Source of the DNA: UBA3775 sp964625275
GTDB taxonomy: Bacteria > Bacillota > Clostridia > Lachnospirales > Lachnospiraceae
DNA length: 7,652 nucleotides
NCBI GenBank assembly: GCA_964625275.1
Contig: CAZVBH010000098.1
Location: 1-7,652, forward strand
Direction of reading: 5' to 3'
A model generated the notes under the pieces. That model was not told where the DNA came from, ran no database searches, and saw only the letters and a program-made list of their open reading frames with translations. Each line of letters opens with the position of its first letter. Within the stretch, counting starts at the first letter, position 1. The position numbers and the translations under genes are program-made. This document shows positions 1 through 5,650 of this stretch, in pieces.

Positions 1-791
1 TTATGAGAAAGTACAATGTCATCGAGTATAAAAGCCCGAGTGATGGGATGACAATTGATGACTTTGCAAAAACCTTAGGTTATGCTTTTCTTTTAAAAGG
101 GCTAGGAGAAAAGGTAAATGAGATACCTATTGGGGAACTTACGGTTTCAATGTTTAGAGCTGGAAAGCCGGTAGAGCTTTTTGAGGAGCTTAAAAGCATG
201 GGACATGGGATAGAAAATAGGTTTCCCGGAATTTATTACATAACCGGTAATCTTTTATTCCCGGTTCAGATTGTAGTTACGAGCGAGTTATCGCCGGAAA
301 ATCATAGCAGCCTGCGAGTGCTTACTAATAAAGCAAAGGTTGAGGATGTAACTAATTTCTTACTCCAGACTAAGGAATTAGCCAGCCCGGGCGATAAAAA
401 TAACATAGATGCAGTGCTTCAGGCAAGTGTTGCAGCAAATGCAAATATTTTTGATGATGTAAGGAGGAATGCGAATATGTGTCAGGCTTTACGTGAATTA
501 ATGAAAGATGAAATAGAAATTGAATTAGCTAATGCAAGAAAAGAAGGTGCAGAGGAAGCAAGAAAAGAGACAGAAACAGCAAGAAAAGAGACAGAAACAG
601 CAAGAAAAGAGACAGAAACGGCAAGAAAAGAGGCAGAAACAGCAAAAAAAGAGGCAGTAGCTTCTTCAAAAACAAGTGCTAAAAGAATGTTTACAAAAGG
701 TTTATCAATCGATGATGTTGCAGACTACTTGCCACAGTTGTCTATAGATGATTTGCGTCAGATAGAAGCTGAGGTAAAGTCTTTGGCGTAA
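1..791 (+). CDS. PD-(D/E)XK nuclease-like protein with coiled-coil tail, 5' end outside window
   Basis: The frame is open from the left edge to a TAA at 789-791. The first ATG is at base 3, but it has no upstream sequence to judge a ribosome binding site. The protein begins inside what looks like the core fold, so I take this as a gene truncated by the window. Numbering from that ATG, residues 4-12 read YNVIEYKSP, a beta strand carrying E8-x-K10, as in the second half of a PD-(D/E)XK active site. The matching Asp would lie upstream, out of view. Residues ~75-95 (GIYYITGNLLFPVQIVVTSE) and ~159-168 (CQALRELMKD) match a Lachnospiraceae hypothetical-protein family I recognise. A charged Ala/Lys/Glu/Thr coiled coil (~175-220) follows, then a short helical end with two SIDD motifs. 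Nuclease activity is inferred, not shown. It could be an inactive or regulatory relative. Confidence 0.6.
   Translation, partial: MRKYNVIEYKSPSDGMTIDDFAKTLGYAFLLKGLGEKVNEIPIGELTVSMFRAGKPVELFEELKSMGHGIENRFPGIYYITGNLLFPVQIVVTSELSPENHSSLRVLTNKAKVEDVTNFLLQTKELASPGDKNNIDAVLQASVAANANIFDDVRRNANMCQALRELMKDEIEIELANARKEGAEEARKETETARKETETARKETETARKEAETAKKEAVASSKTSAKRMFTKGLSIDDVADYLPQLSIDDLRQIEAEVKSLA
558..662 (+). repeat. 21-bp tandem repeat encoding ARKETET heptads
   Basis: Four consecutive in-frame 21-bp units occupy 558-641. The first two are identical, the third differs at its last base, and the fourth has one change that turns Thr into Ala. A fifth, more degenerate unit runs to 662. Each unit encodes one heptad (ARKETET or ARKEAET), so gain or loss of a unit lengthens or shortens the coiled coil by exactly one heptad without shifting frame. 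The near-identity suggests recent slippage. Confidence 0.9.
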
Positions 792-837
792 GCTAAGCTT
801 AGTAAGATTGTTTATACTTTGAGTTTTTATACTTGGA

Positions 838-876
838 ACAAATGTTGCATTGGACGAAGTAAAAGTTGTTGTATAA
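838..876 (+). pseudogene. Degraded 3' remnant of a second Rpn-type gene
   Basis: In a frame different from the upstream gene, these bases read TNVALDEVKVVV and then TAA. The intact Rpn-type gene ends in ANVTFDEVSKLYNQN and a stop (2478-2525). The next ~30 bases after each stop also align and lead into the shared hairpin module. I read this as the last dozen codons of a lost gene of the same type as the one at 1461-2525. The peptide match is short (T/ANV..DEV). The claim rests mainly on its continuing into the clear nucleotide repeat downstream. Confidence 0.4.
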
Positions 877-919
877 CAAAATTTAAAAACTTGCACTACT
901 TGATTAGTGCTTAAATGTA

Positions 920-945
920 GAAATGCCGGCGTTAGCCGGCATTTC
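920..945. other. Perfect 11-bp hairpin with GTTA loop (copy 1)
   Basis: The arms GAAATGCCGGC and GCCGGCATTTC are perfectly complementary around a 4-base GTTA loop. The stem is GC-rich against an AT-rich background. No T-run follows on either strand, so it is not a standard intrinsic terminator. An identical hairpin is at 2561-2586. Confidence 0.85.
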
Positions 946-956
946 CGCTTATAATA

Positions 957-983
957 GAAAGCGTGAGCCAGGCTCACCCTTTC
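957..983. other. 12-bp hairpin with one mismatch (copy 1)
   Basis: The arms GAAAGCGTGAGC and GCTCACCCTTTC pair over 12 positions with one C:C mismatch and a CAG loop. The equivalent in copy 2 (2598-2624) is perfect. There is no T-tract afterwards. Confidence 0.8.
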
Positions 984-1035
984 CTAAAAAAGTACCTACT
1001 GGTTTTATAAGAATATCAATACAAATGTATAAGGA

Positions 1036-1178
1036 CGAAAATCCACGTATGAATAAGGACGGGAATACTCACAAATATGTGTGCACGACGAGCGCGCTAC
1101 GCGCCTATCATGCTCTTACGTGCAAGCATATTTGTTCGTATTCCCTGTATAATGCAGAGATTTAGTTCGTGGATTTCC
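1036..1178. repeat. Nested inverted-repeat element, large imperfect hairpin
   Basis: The outer arms are GAAAATCCACGT (1036-1047) and TCGTGGATTTCC (1167-1178). Inside is a long stem in a single register: 1061-1068 pairs with 1138-1145, 1071-1079 with 1127-1135, and 1082-1087 with 1119-1124, giving 23 of 27 pairs. The tip carries a further small hairpin, GCGCG-CTA-CGCGC (1092-1104). The reverse complement of the right outer arm (GGAAATCCACGA) is exactly the 12-mer ending copy 2 of the module (2677-2688). It could be a small MITE- or REP-like element or a structured RNA. No open frame of note lies within it. Confidence 0.7.
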
Positions 1179-1446
1179 TGCTTTACGATAAAGTCTGAGT
1201 GGTTAAATTTATCTATAAATCTCAAAAACATTAGTTGAAAATAAGTTAATATCAAAATGACAAATGCCGAGATAAACCGAAGTCACCCAAAATATTTCAC
1301 AAAATTCTACCCCTCAATTTTGTATACTTAGTACAATAGAATAGTTGGCAAAAATGTGCTATCATCTGAGAGTAAATATTTCATGGCCATGGATTCACTA
1401 AAAGAAAAACCTGTCTGATTGTAATGCGCGGATTAGCTTAGGTTTT
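1179..1446. other. Intergenic, no gene seen
   Basis: This AT-rich stretch precedes the Rpn-type gene. TATACT (1323-1328) and TACAAT (1332-1337) are -10-like, but neither has a credible -35 at 16-18 bp. The gene's promoter is probably here but I cannot place it. I see no coding frame and no strong hairpin. Confidence 0.5.
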
Positions 1447-1454
1447 AGGAAGGA
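1447..1454 (+). promoter_or_regulatory. Ribosome binding site deciding a GTG start
   Basis: AGGAAGGA lies 6 bases before GTG 1461. The nearest upstream ATG (1424) is out of frame, so this site supports the GTG as the start. Confidence 0.8.
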
Positions 1455-1460
1455 AATATA

Positions 1461-2525
1461 GTGAATTTAGAATTAGATAATGATATTGATGCAGCTGCTC
1501 TTAAGGCTCAGTATGATATGTATGCTAAGCAGCTGTTGTCACATAAAATAATCTTAGCTCATATACTTGTAAATACTATAGATGAGTTTAAAGGTATGGA
1601 GCCTAAAGAGGTAGTTAATTACATTGAGGGCGATGTATATGTAGGTAAAGTACCGGTCGACGGTGGACTTACTAATATTGAAGCTCAATCTGATGGCAAA
1701 GTGGAATCTATTGAGTCGAGTTCTAAAGTTGAATTATCTGCAACAAGTACAAAAGCTGAATCATTTGCTTCAAATACAAAAACCTCAAAAACTAATGGTA
1801 ATAAAATCGTAGGTTTAAATACTGAAAATGCTGAAATTAATGAGGGTACCATTTTCTTTGACTTAATCTTTTATGTGAGAATGAAAGATGGCCTGGCTCA
1901 GATGATTGTAAATATTGAAGTACAAAAGGATTTACCTACCACTTACAAAATACTTAACAGGGCTGTTTTTTACACAAGCAGGCTTATATCATCTCAAAAG
2001 CAAAGAGAGTTTAAAGGACAGGACTTTGATGACATTAAACAGGTTTACAGCATTTGGATTGTTCTGGGGATGGAAGAAGATTCAATAAGTCATTTGCATA
2101 TGGTCCAGGAGGACTTGGTAGGTAAAACTAATCTTACTGGAAATTTAAATCTTTTTAATATTGTATTTATTGGCTTGACCAATAAAATACCTGAAAAAGA
2201 AGAAAAAAAGGAATTTCACAGATTGCTTTCTACTTTACTATCTGATAAAATGGAAACGAAAAAGAAAAAAGAAATCTTAAATTCTGAATATGATGTAAAT
2301 CTTGAAGAAAACTCAAGAGAGGAGATGACTAAAATGTGTAATTTAGGACAGGCAGTATATGATAATGGAGTTAGAGATGGAGAAGCCAGTGGTCTTACAG
2401 CTTTAGTTTACACGTTAAAAAAATGTATGATAAATCTTGATGATGTATATAAGCTGGTGACTCAAAATAATACCTATGCTAATGTGACTTTTGATGAAGT
2501 TTCAAAGTTGTACAACCAAAATTAA
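1461..2525 (+). CDS. Rpn family / PD-(D/E)XK nuclease family transposase-like protein
   Basis: This 354-residue protein starts at GTG with a good ribosome binding site. Residues ~16-72 (helical stretch, then YIEG..Y...VPV..G.TN) and 116-200 match the Rpn/PDDEXK_2 'nuclease family transposase' pattern: a TE..EINEGT lead-in, FFD with D134, NIEVQKD with E153-x-Q155, then RAVFYTSRLISSQ (168-179) and VYSIWI (195-200). The D...E-x-Q arrangement, with Gln in place of Lys, occurs in PD-(D/E)XK families. E. coli RpnA-type relatives promote RecA-independent recombination and cut DNA; that role here is inferred. Residues ~73-115 form a Ser/Thr/Lys-rich low-complexity linker that looks like an insertion. 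The C-terminus (~300-354) is a helical tail of the kind that varies between paralogs. The hairpin module begins within its last codons. Confidence 0.85.
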   Translation: MNLELDNDIDAAALKAQYDMYAKQLLSHKIILAHILVNTIDEFKGMEPKEVVNYIEGDVYVGKVPVDGGLTNIEAQSDGKVESIESSSKVELSATSTKAESFASNTKTSKTNGNKIVGLNTENAEINEGTIFFDLIFYVRMKDGLAQMIVNIEVQKDLPTTYKILNRAVFYTSRLISSQKQREFKGQDFDDIKQVYSIWIVLGMEEDSISHLHMVQEDLVGKTNLTGNLNLFNIVFIGLTNKIPEKEEKKEFHRLLSTLLSDKMETKKKKEILNSEYDVNLEENSREEMTKMCNLGQAVYDNGVRDGEASGLTALVYTLKKCMINLDDVYKLVTQNNTYANVTFDEVSKLYNQN

Positions 2526-2560
2526 AAGAATTGCACTATGATTTTTAGTGCTTAAATGTA

Positions 2561-2586
2561 GAAATGCCGGCGTTAGCCGGCATTTC
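2561..2586. other. Perfect 11-bp hairpin with GTTA loop (copy 2)
   Basis: The sequence and geometry are identical to 920-945. It begins 36 bases after the stop codon of the Rpn-type gene. No T-run follows, so its role could be mRNA 3'-end protection or a DNA-level signal rather than simple termination. Confidence 0.85.
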
Positions 2587-2597
2587 CGCTTATAATA

Positions 2598-2624
2598 GAA
2601 AGCGTGAGCCGGGCTCACGCTTTC
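2598..2624. other. Perfect 12-13-bp hairpin (copy 2)
   Basis: GAAAGCGTGAGC and GCTCACGCTTTC pair perfectly around CGG. Copy 1 has one mismatch at the equivalent place. It sits 11 bases after the first hairpin, as in copy 1. Confidence 0.85.
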
Positions 2625-2785
2625 GTACCAAGTATCTCTGGGCTTTATAAGAATGGCAATACTGATGAAGAATGACGGAAATCCACGATTGTATTTCATT
2701 CATGGCAATTTTGTCTAACAATTATACGCCTAAACCTGCAAAAAGTGCTTTATTGTACGAAAATTCGCAACTTTTTTCGGGGGGG

Positions 2786-2814
2786 TTGAAAGTTTCTAAT
2801 ATAAGTGTTACAAT
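2786..2814 (+). promoter_or_regulatory. Sigma-A-type promoter TTGAAA-N17-TACAAT
   Basis: TTGAAA (2786-2791) and TACAAT (2809-2814) are each close to consensus and have the optimal 17-bp spacing. The start would be near 2821. A run of six T (2772-2777) and a run of seven G (2779-2785) lie immediately upstream. No intact gene follows, only a broken fragment and then a terminator at 3191-3232. Confidence 0.55.
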
Positions 2815-2990
2815 ACAGACGATTGGGAACTAATTTGAAGGGGTATGGAAAACTGGCTGCTAATTTTGGAACAAGTTTTTCAGAATTTAAATCTGCTAAA
2901 GGTAATACAACAGATCAATTAAAGATTAAAGTAAAGTACTGTTAAGGGACTGGAAAATCTACAAAAGTGATTAAAGTAAACCTGCATTAG
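2805..2990 (+). pseudogene. Broken fragment resembling the end of a secreted repeat protein
   Basis: One frame is open from 2805, with no ATG in it. It reads through TNLKGYGKLAANFGTSF and DQLKIKVKYC to an internal TAA (2943-2945), then GTGKSTKVIKVNLH to TAG (2988-2990). The pattern 'lKIKVK..GTGKSTKVIKVNL' resembles the last beta strands of the Ig-like or beta-strand repeats common at the ends of Lachnospiraceae secreted proteins. The in-frame stop and lack of a start codon point to a relic. An alternative is that the resemblance is chance in AT-rich DNA, since the open stretch before the stop is only 46 codons. Confidence 0.35.
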
Positions 2991-3232
2991 ATATAAATCT
3001 GTAACATCTGACTCAAACAGCGCCGGGAGAGAATTTCCGTATGCACTTAATGTGAGTTCATTAGTAACAATCAATTCAACTAATCAAATTTTCAAAAATT
3101 CATCAGAATCGAATCGTCGCACTGTCGCGTTTGATTTTGTGGATAGTCATATTTCAAACTCTAATTTGCCTGAATGAAGACAAAGTGGCGAAGCTTGCCC
3201 TAAATTAATTAAACAGGTGAGCTTTTCTTTTT
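2821..3232 (+). other. Predicted ~410-nt transcript without an intact ORF
   Basis: This unit runs from the promoter at 2786-2814 to the terminator at 3191-3232. Apart from the broken fragment, 2980-3174 is an open frame with no start codon (65 codons, ending ..VAFDFVDSHISNSNLPE), which may be further decayed coding DNA. The minus strand across the same part has a comparable startless frame, so strand is undecided. I see no match to tmRNA, RNase P, 6S or SRP RNA. It is either the remains of a gene that kept its promoter and terminator, or a noncoding RNA. Confidence 0.35.
3191..3232 (+). terminator. Intrinsic terminator
   Basis: AAGCTTGCC (3191-3199) pairs with GGTGAGCTT (3216-3224), a 9-bp RNA stem including two G:U pairs around a 16-base AT-rich loop. 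TTCTTTTT follows directly. It would end the transcript starting near 2821. Confidence 0.6.
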
Positions 3233-3390
3233 GTTCCAATTATTAATTTTTGATTAAAGTTTCATAAAATAATCTTTAATTGAGTATAGAATTTTAATGC
3301 AAAGTCTGTTAAGTGTTTATTCTTTTATGAAGAATAATCCACTTGGAATAAATCAAAGCGGATTTTCAGTTCCGCTTCGCTACTTACTCA
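3233..3390. other. AT-rich spacer, no gene seen
   Basis: Nothing coding is convincing here. A 7-bp hairpin, AAGCGGA / TCCGCTT (3356-3377), is followed by only a weak T-rich stretch on the minus strand, so I do not call it a terminator. Confidence 0.4.
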
Positions 3391-3419
3391 TAACCTTAAA
3401 GCCACTTCAGATAAGGTTA
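3391..3419. promoter_or_regulatory. 8-bp dyad upstream of the glmS promoter, possible operator
   Basis: TAACCTTA (3391-3398) and TAAGGTTA (3412-3419) are perfect inverted repeats. Their centres are 21 bp apart, about two helical turns, and the pair ends 9 bp before the -35 hexamer at 3429. That geometry suits a dimeric activator or repressor. No regulator is identifiable from this window. Confidence 0.35.
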
Positions 3420-3428
3420 AAATTGAAA

Positions 3429-3457
3429 TTGACTTCTGAAAAAATGATATATATAAG
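3429..3457 (+). promoter_or_regulatory. Probable glmS promoter TTGACT-N17-TATAAG
   Basis: TTGACT (3429-3434) and TATAAG (3452-3457) each match consensus at five of six positions, with 17-bp spacing. Transcription would begin near 3464, giving a glmS leader of about 220 nt that contains the 23-bp repeat array. Confidence 0.6.
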
Positions 3458-3656
3458 TATTACTCAATTAAGTAGTAAACTAATACAATATTAAGTAGTA
3501 AACTAATACAATATTAAGTAGTAAACTAATACAATATTAAGTAGTAAACTGATACAATATTAAGTAGTAAACTAATACGAAGTATTACCCAATTAAGCAG
3601 TAAACTAATACAAAGTAATAAACCAACACGATATTAAGTAATAAATTAACACTATT
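3455..3656 (+). repeat. 23-bp tandem repeat array in the glmS leader
   Basis: Four 23-bp units (3470-3492, 3493-3515, 3516-3538, 3539-3561) begin AAGTAGTAAACTAATACAAT. The first three are identical and the fourth has one change. Shortened or diverged units follow at 3562-3579, 3595-3612, 3613-3635 and 3636-3656. A 15-base head (AAGTATTACTCAATT, 3455-3469) recurs with one change at 3580-3594, so a larger block was also duplicated. Each full unit contains TACAAT. There are no unique spacers, so this is not CRISPR. The unit length is not a multiple of three and the units are rich in stop codons, so it is not coding. Confidence 0.9.
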
Positions 3657-3673
3657 AAAAATATACTTAAAAA

Positions 3674-3678
3674 AAGGA
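3674..3678 (+). promoter_or_regulatory. glmS ribosome binding site
   Basis: AAGGA lies 7 bases before ATG 3686, within an A-rich stretch. It supports the start that places Cys at position 2, as this enzyme requires. Confidence 0.8.
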
Positions 3679-3685
3679 ATAGATT

Positions 3686-5554
3686 ATGTGCGGAATAGTA
3701 GGATTTATAGGTGATGAGCAGGCGGCTCCAATTTTATTAGACGGTCTTTCCAAACTTGAATACAGAGGCTATGACTCGGCAGGCATTGCAGTTAGAGATG
3801 GCTCTAATCCTGCACAGGTAGTTAAAGCAAAAGGAAAGCTTTCTGAACTTTCAGAAAAAACTGACAATGGTCATTCGGTAAAAGGTACCTGTGGTATCGG
3901 TCATACCAGATGGGCGACTCATGGCGCTCCAAGCGTAATCAATGCTCATCCTCATGTGAGTGGAAACTGTGCCGAATCAGGCTCCGGTAAAGTTGAGTTA
4001 GAAGTTGTCGGCGTACATAATGGTATAATAGAAAATTATCAGGAATTAAAGGATAAGCTTTTAAGACATGGCTATACCTTTTATTCCCAGACGGATACAG
4101 AAGTAGTAATCAAATTAATAGATTACTACTACAAAAAATACAATATCGGACCTATCGATGCTCTTGCAAAGACCATGGTTCGTGTTCGTGGCTCTTATGC
4201 CTTAGAAGTAATGTTTGAAGACCATCCCGGTGAAATTTGGGTTGCCAGAAAAGACAGTCCGATGATTATCGGTGTTAATAATGGTGAATCCTATGTGGCT
4301 TCAGATGTTCCTGCAATTATGAAGTATACCAGAAATGTCTACTATATCGGCAACCTTGAGATGGCTAAGCTCACCGCCGGTGAGGTACATTTCTACAACC
4401 TCGATGGTGATGAGGTCGAGAAGGAATTAGTTGAAATCAAGTGGAATGCTGAGTCGGCTGAAAAAGACGGCTATGAGCACTTCATGATGAAAGAAATACA
4501 TGAGCAGCCTAAGGTTGTTGCTGATACTTTGAATTCAGTTGTAACGGACGGAGTCATCAGTCTTGAGAAAGTCGGTCTTTCAGATGACGAAATCAAGAGC
4601 ATTGAAGGAATTACAATAGTTGCCTGTGGTTCAGCCTGGCATGCGGGCATGGTTGGCCAGTATGTAATCGAAGATTTGGCAAGAATACCTGTCAGAGTTG
4701 AGCTTGCCTCAGAATTCCGTTACAGACACTCAGTTCTTAATAAAAAGCATCTTGTAATAGTTATCAGTCAGTCAGGTGAAACAGCCGATACTTTAGCAGC
4801 ACTCAGACTTGCGAAAGACAATGGTCTGAAGACTCTTGCAATTGTAAATGTTGTAGGTTCTTCAATTGCTCGTGAGGCTGATTCTGTTTTCTATACACTT
4901 GCGGGTCCTGAGATTTCAGTTGCCACTACAAAGGCTTACAGCTCTCAGCTGATTGCAACCTATTGTCTTGCACTTCAGTTTGCCAAGGTAAGAGGTACAA
5001 TAGAAGACGGTCGTTACAAATCTTATATTAAAGAGCTTGGCACAATCCCTGAGAAGATTGAGAAAATCTTAAGTGACAAGGAGCGTATTCAGTGGTTTGC
5101 CGCAAAGTATGCTAATGAGACTGATCTTTTCTTCATCGGAAGGGGAATTGACTATGCAGTAGGTCTTGAAGGCAGCCTTAAGCTCAAGGAAATCAGCTAT
5201 ATCCATTCAGAAGCCTATGCGGCAGGAGAACTTAAGCATGGCACAATTAGTCTGATTGAAGATGGAACACTTGTAATTGGTATTGTTACCCAGAATGCAC
5301 TCTATGAAAAGACCATCAGCAATATGGTTGAGTGTAAAGCACGTGGAGCCTATCTGATGGGCGTTACTACTTATGGTAACTATGAGATAGAGGATACGGT
5401 GAATTTTACGACTTATATACCAAGGATTGATGATCACTTTAGTGCAAGTTTAGCGGTGATACCGCTGCAGCTGTTGGGGTATTATGTATCCTTAGCAAAA
5501 GGACTGGATGTAGACAAACCAAGAAATCTTGCAAAGAGTGTAACAGTTGAATAA
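3686..5554 (+). CDS. glmS: Glutamine--fructose-6-phosphate aminotransferase (isomerizing)
   Basis: This 622-residue cytosolic enzyme converts fructose-6-phosphate and glutamine to glucosamine-6-phosphate, the first committed step to UDP-GlcNAc for peptidoglycan and surface glycans. It begins MCGIVGFIGD; removal of Met exposes the catalytic Cys. The N-terminal glutaminase domain shows HTRWATHG (73-80), HNGIIENY (111-118) and SQTDTEV (134-140). Two SIS sugar-isomerase domains follow. The first has CGSAWHAG (314-321), SQSGETADT (361-369) and ATTKAYSSQ (413-421). The second has GRG..YAVGLEGSLKLKEISYIHSEAYAAGELKHG (~485-519). The C-terminus DVDKPRNLAKSVTVE is standard for the family. Length is slightly above the usual ~600-610, and I see no missing key residue. 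A clear promoter and repeat array precede it. A nucleotide-sugar dehydratase gene follows after 96 bp. Confidence 0.98.
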   Translation: MCGIVGFIGDEQAAPILLDGLSKLEYRGYDSAGIAVRDGSNPAQVVKAKGKLSELSEKTDNGHSVKGTCGIGHTRWATHGAPSVINAHPHVSGNCAESGSGKVELEVVGVHNGIIENYQELKDKLLRHGYTFYSQTDTEVVIKLIDYYYKKYNIGPIDALAKTMVRVRGSYALEVMFEDHPGEIWVARKDSPMIIGVNNGESYVASDVPAIMKYTRNVYYIGNLEMAKLTAGEVHFYNLDGDEVEKELVEIKWNAESAEKDGYEHFMMKEIHEQPKVVADTLNSVVTDGVISLEKVGLSDDEIKSIEGITIVACGSAWHAGMVGQYVIEDLARIPVRVELASEFRYRHSVLNKKHLVIVISQSGETADTLAALRLAKDNGLKTLAIVNVVGSSIAREADSVFYTLAGPEISVATTKAYSSQLIATYCLALQFAKVRGTIEDGRYKSYIKELGTIPEKIEKILSDKERIQWFAAKYANETDLFFIGRGIDYAVGLEGSLKLKEISYIHSEAYAAGELKHGTISLIEDGTLVIGIVTQNALYEKTISNMVECKARGAYLMGVTTYGNYEIEDTVNFTTYIPRIDDHFSASLAVIPLQLLGYYVSLAKGLDVDKPRNLAKSVTVE

Positions 5555-5650
5555 TCTTAATTGTATTTTGGAATAAGTAGAGGGGTTATGATTTTCCATT
5601 GAGGGGTGGAATTTCATTTTATGCTTTAAGTATTATGGAGTACTGTAATA
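5555..5650 (+). other. Short gap between glmS and the dehydratase gene
   Basis: There is no convincing intrinsic terminator. TTCCA-N8-TGGAA is only a 5-bp stem followed by a weak T-rich stretch, and GAGGGGT occurs twice. I find no promoter with good spacing, so read-through from glmS is plausible. GGAG (5637-5640) lies 10 bases before ATG 5651 and is the likely ribosome binding site. Confidence 0.4.

Larger units (their letters stand above)
838..1047 (+). repeat. Two-hairpin repeat module, copy 1
   Basis: This ~210-bp stretch matches 2478-2687. Bases 904-969 are identical to 2545-2610 (66 of 66). The flanks are diverged but alignable, including the shared segments TTTATAAGAAT and AAATCCACG. 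Two hairpins sit in the conserved core (920-945 and 957-983). It lies downstream of one PD-(D/E)XK-type gene, as copy 2 lies downstream of the other. It does not encode a convincing protein in any frame. Possible roles are a gene-end structure, a REP-like mobile repeat, or the 3' part of a larger duplicated unit. Confidence 0.85.
2478..2687 (+). repeat. Two-hairpin repeat module, copy 2
   Basis: This is the second copy of the 838-1047 module. It overlaps the last ~15 codons of the Rpn-type gene and continues past its stop. The 66-bp identical core is 2545-2610. It ends in GGAAATCCACGA (2677-2688, one base past the copy-1 match), which recurs inverted at 1167-1178. Unlike copy 1, it is not followed by the large nested hairpin. 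Confidence 0.85.

Noticed and set aside
950..955. TATAAT in the module core (also in copy 2)
   Set aside because: It is a perfect -10 hexamer, but the position 17 bp upstream falls inside the GC-rich hairpin and does not resemble a -35.
705..977. Minus-strand open frame of 90 codons, and a similar one at 2502-2699
   Set aside because: Both share a stretch of peptide only because they are translations of the repeated hairpin module in reverse. They overlap real genes and have no ribosome binding site.
923..1165. Plus-strand open frame of 80 codons
   Set aside because: It runs through both hairpins and the nested inverted repeat, so its sequence is explained by those structures. There is no ribosome binding site or protein-like pattern.
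2845..2922. 25-codon ATG frame (MENWLLILEQ...) after the 2786 promoter
   Set aside because: Its purine-rich AAGGGG is only one base from the ATG, too close to act as a ribosome binding site, and the competing frame looks more protein-like.
3019..3024. AGCGCC, the start of the glmS ribozyme consensus
   Set aside because: The downstream conserved core, including a GACGAGG-like segment, is absent, and the site is over 650 bases upstream of glmS and before a terminator.
3297..3494. 65-codon plus-strand open frame
   Set aside because: It crosses the glmS promoter and enters the tandem repeat array, with no ribosome binding site or recognisable protein.
3470..3656. CRISPR array
   Set aside because: The 23-bp units are directly adjacent with no unique spacers and no cas genes nearby.
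5207..5437. Minus-strand 76-codon frame within glmS, and a plus-strand frame at 6228-6413 within the dehydratase gene
   Set aside because: Both are alternative-frame shadows lying entirely inside well-supported genes.
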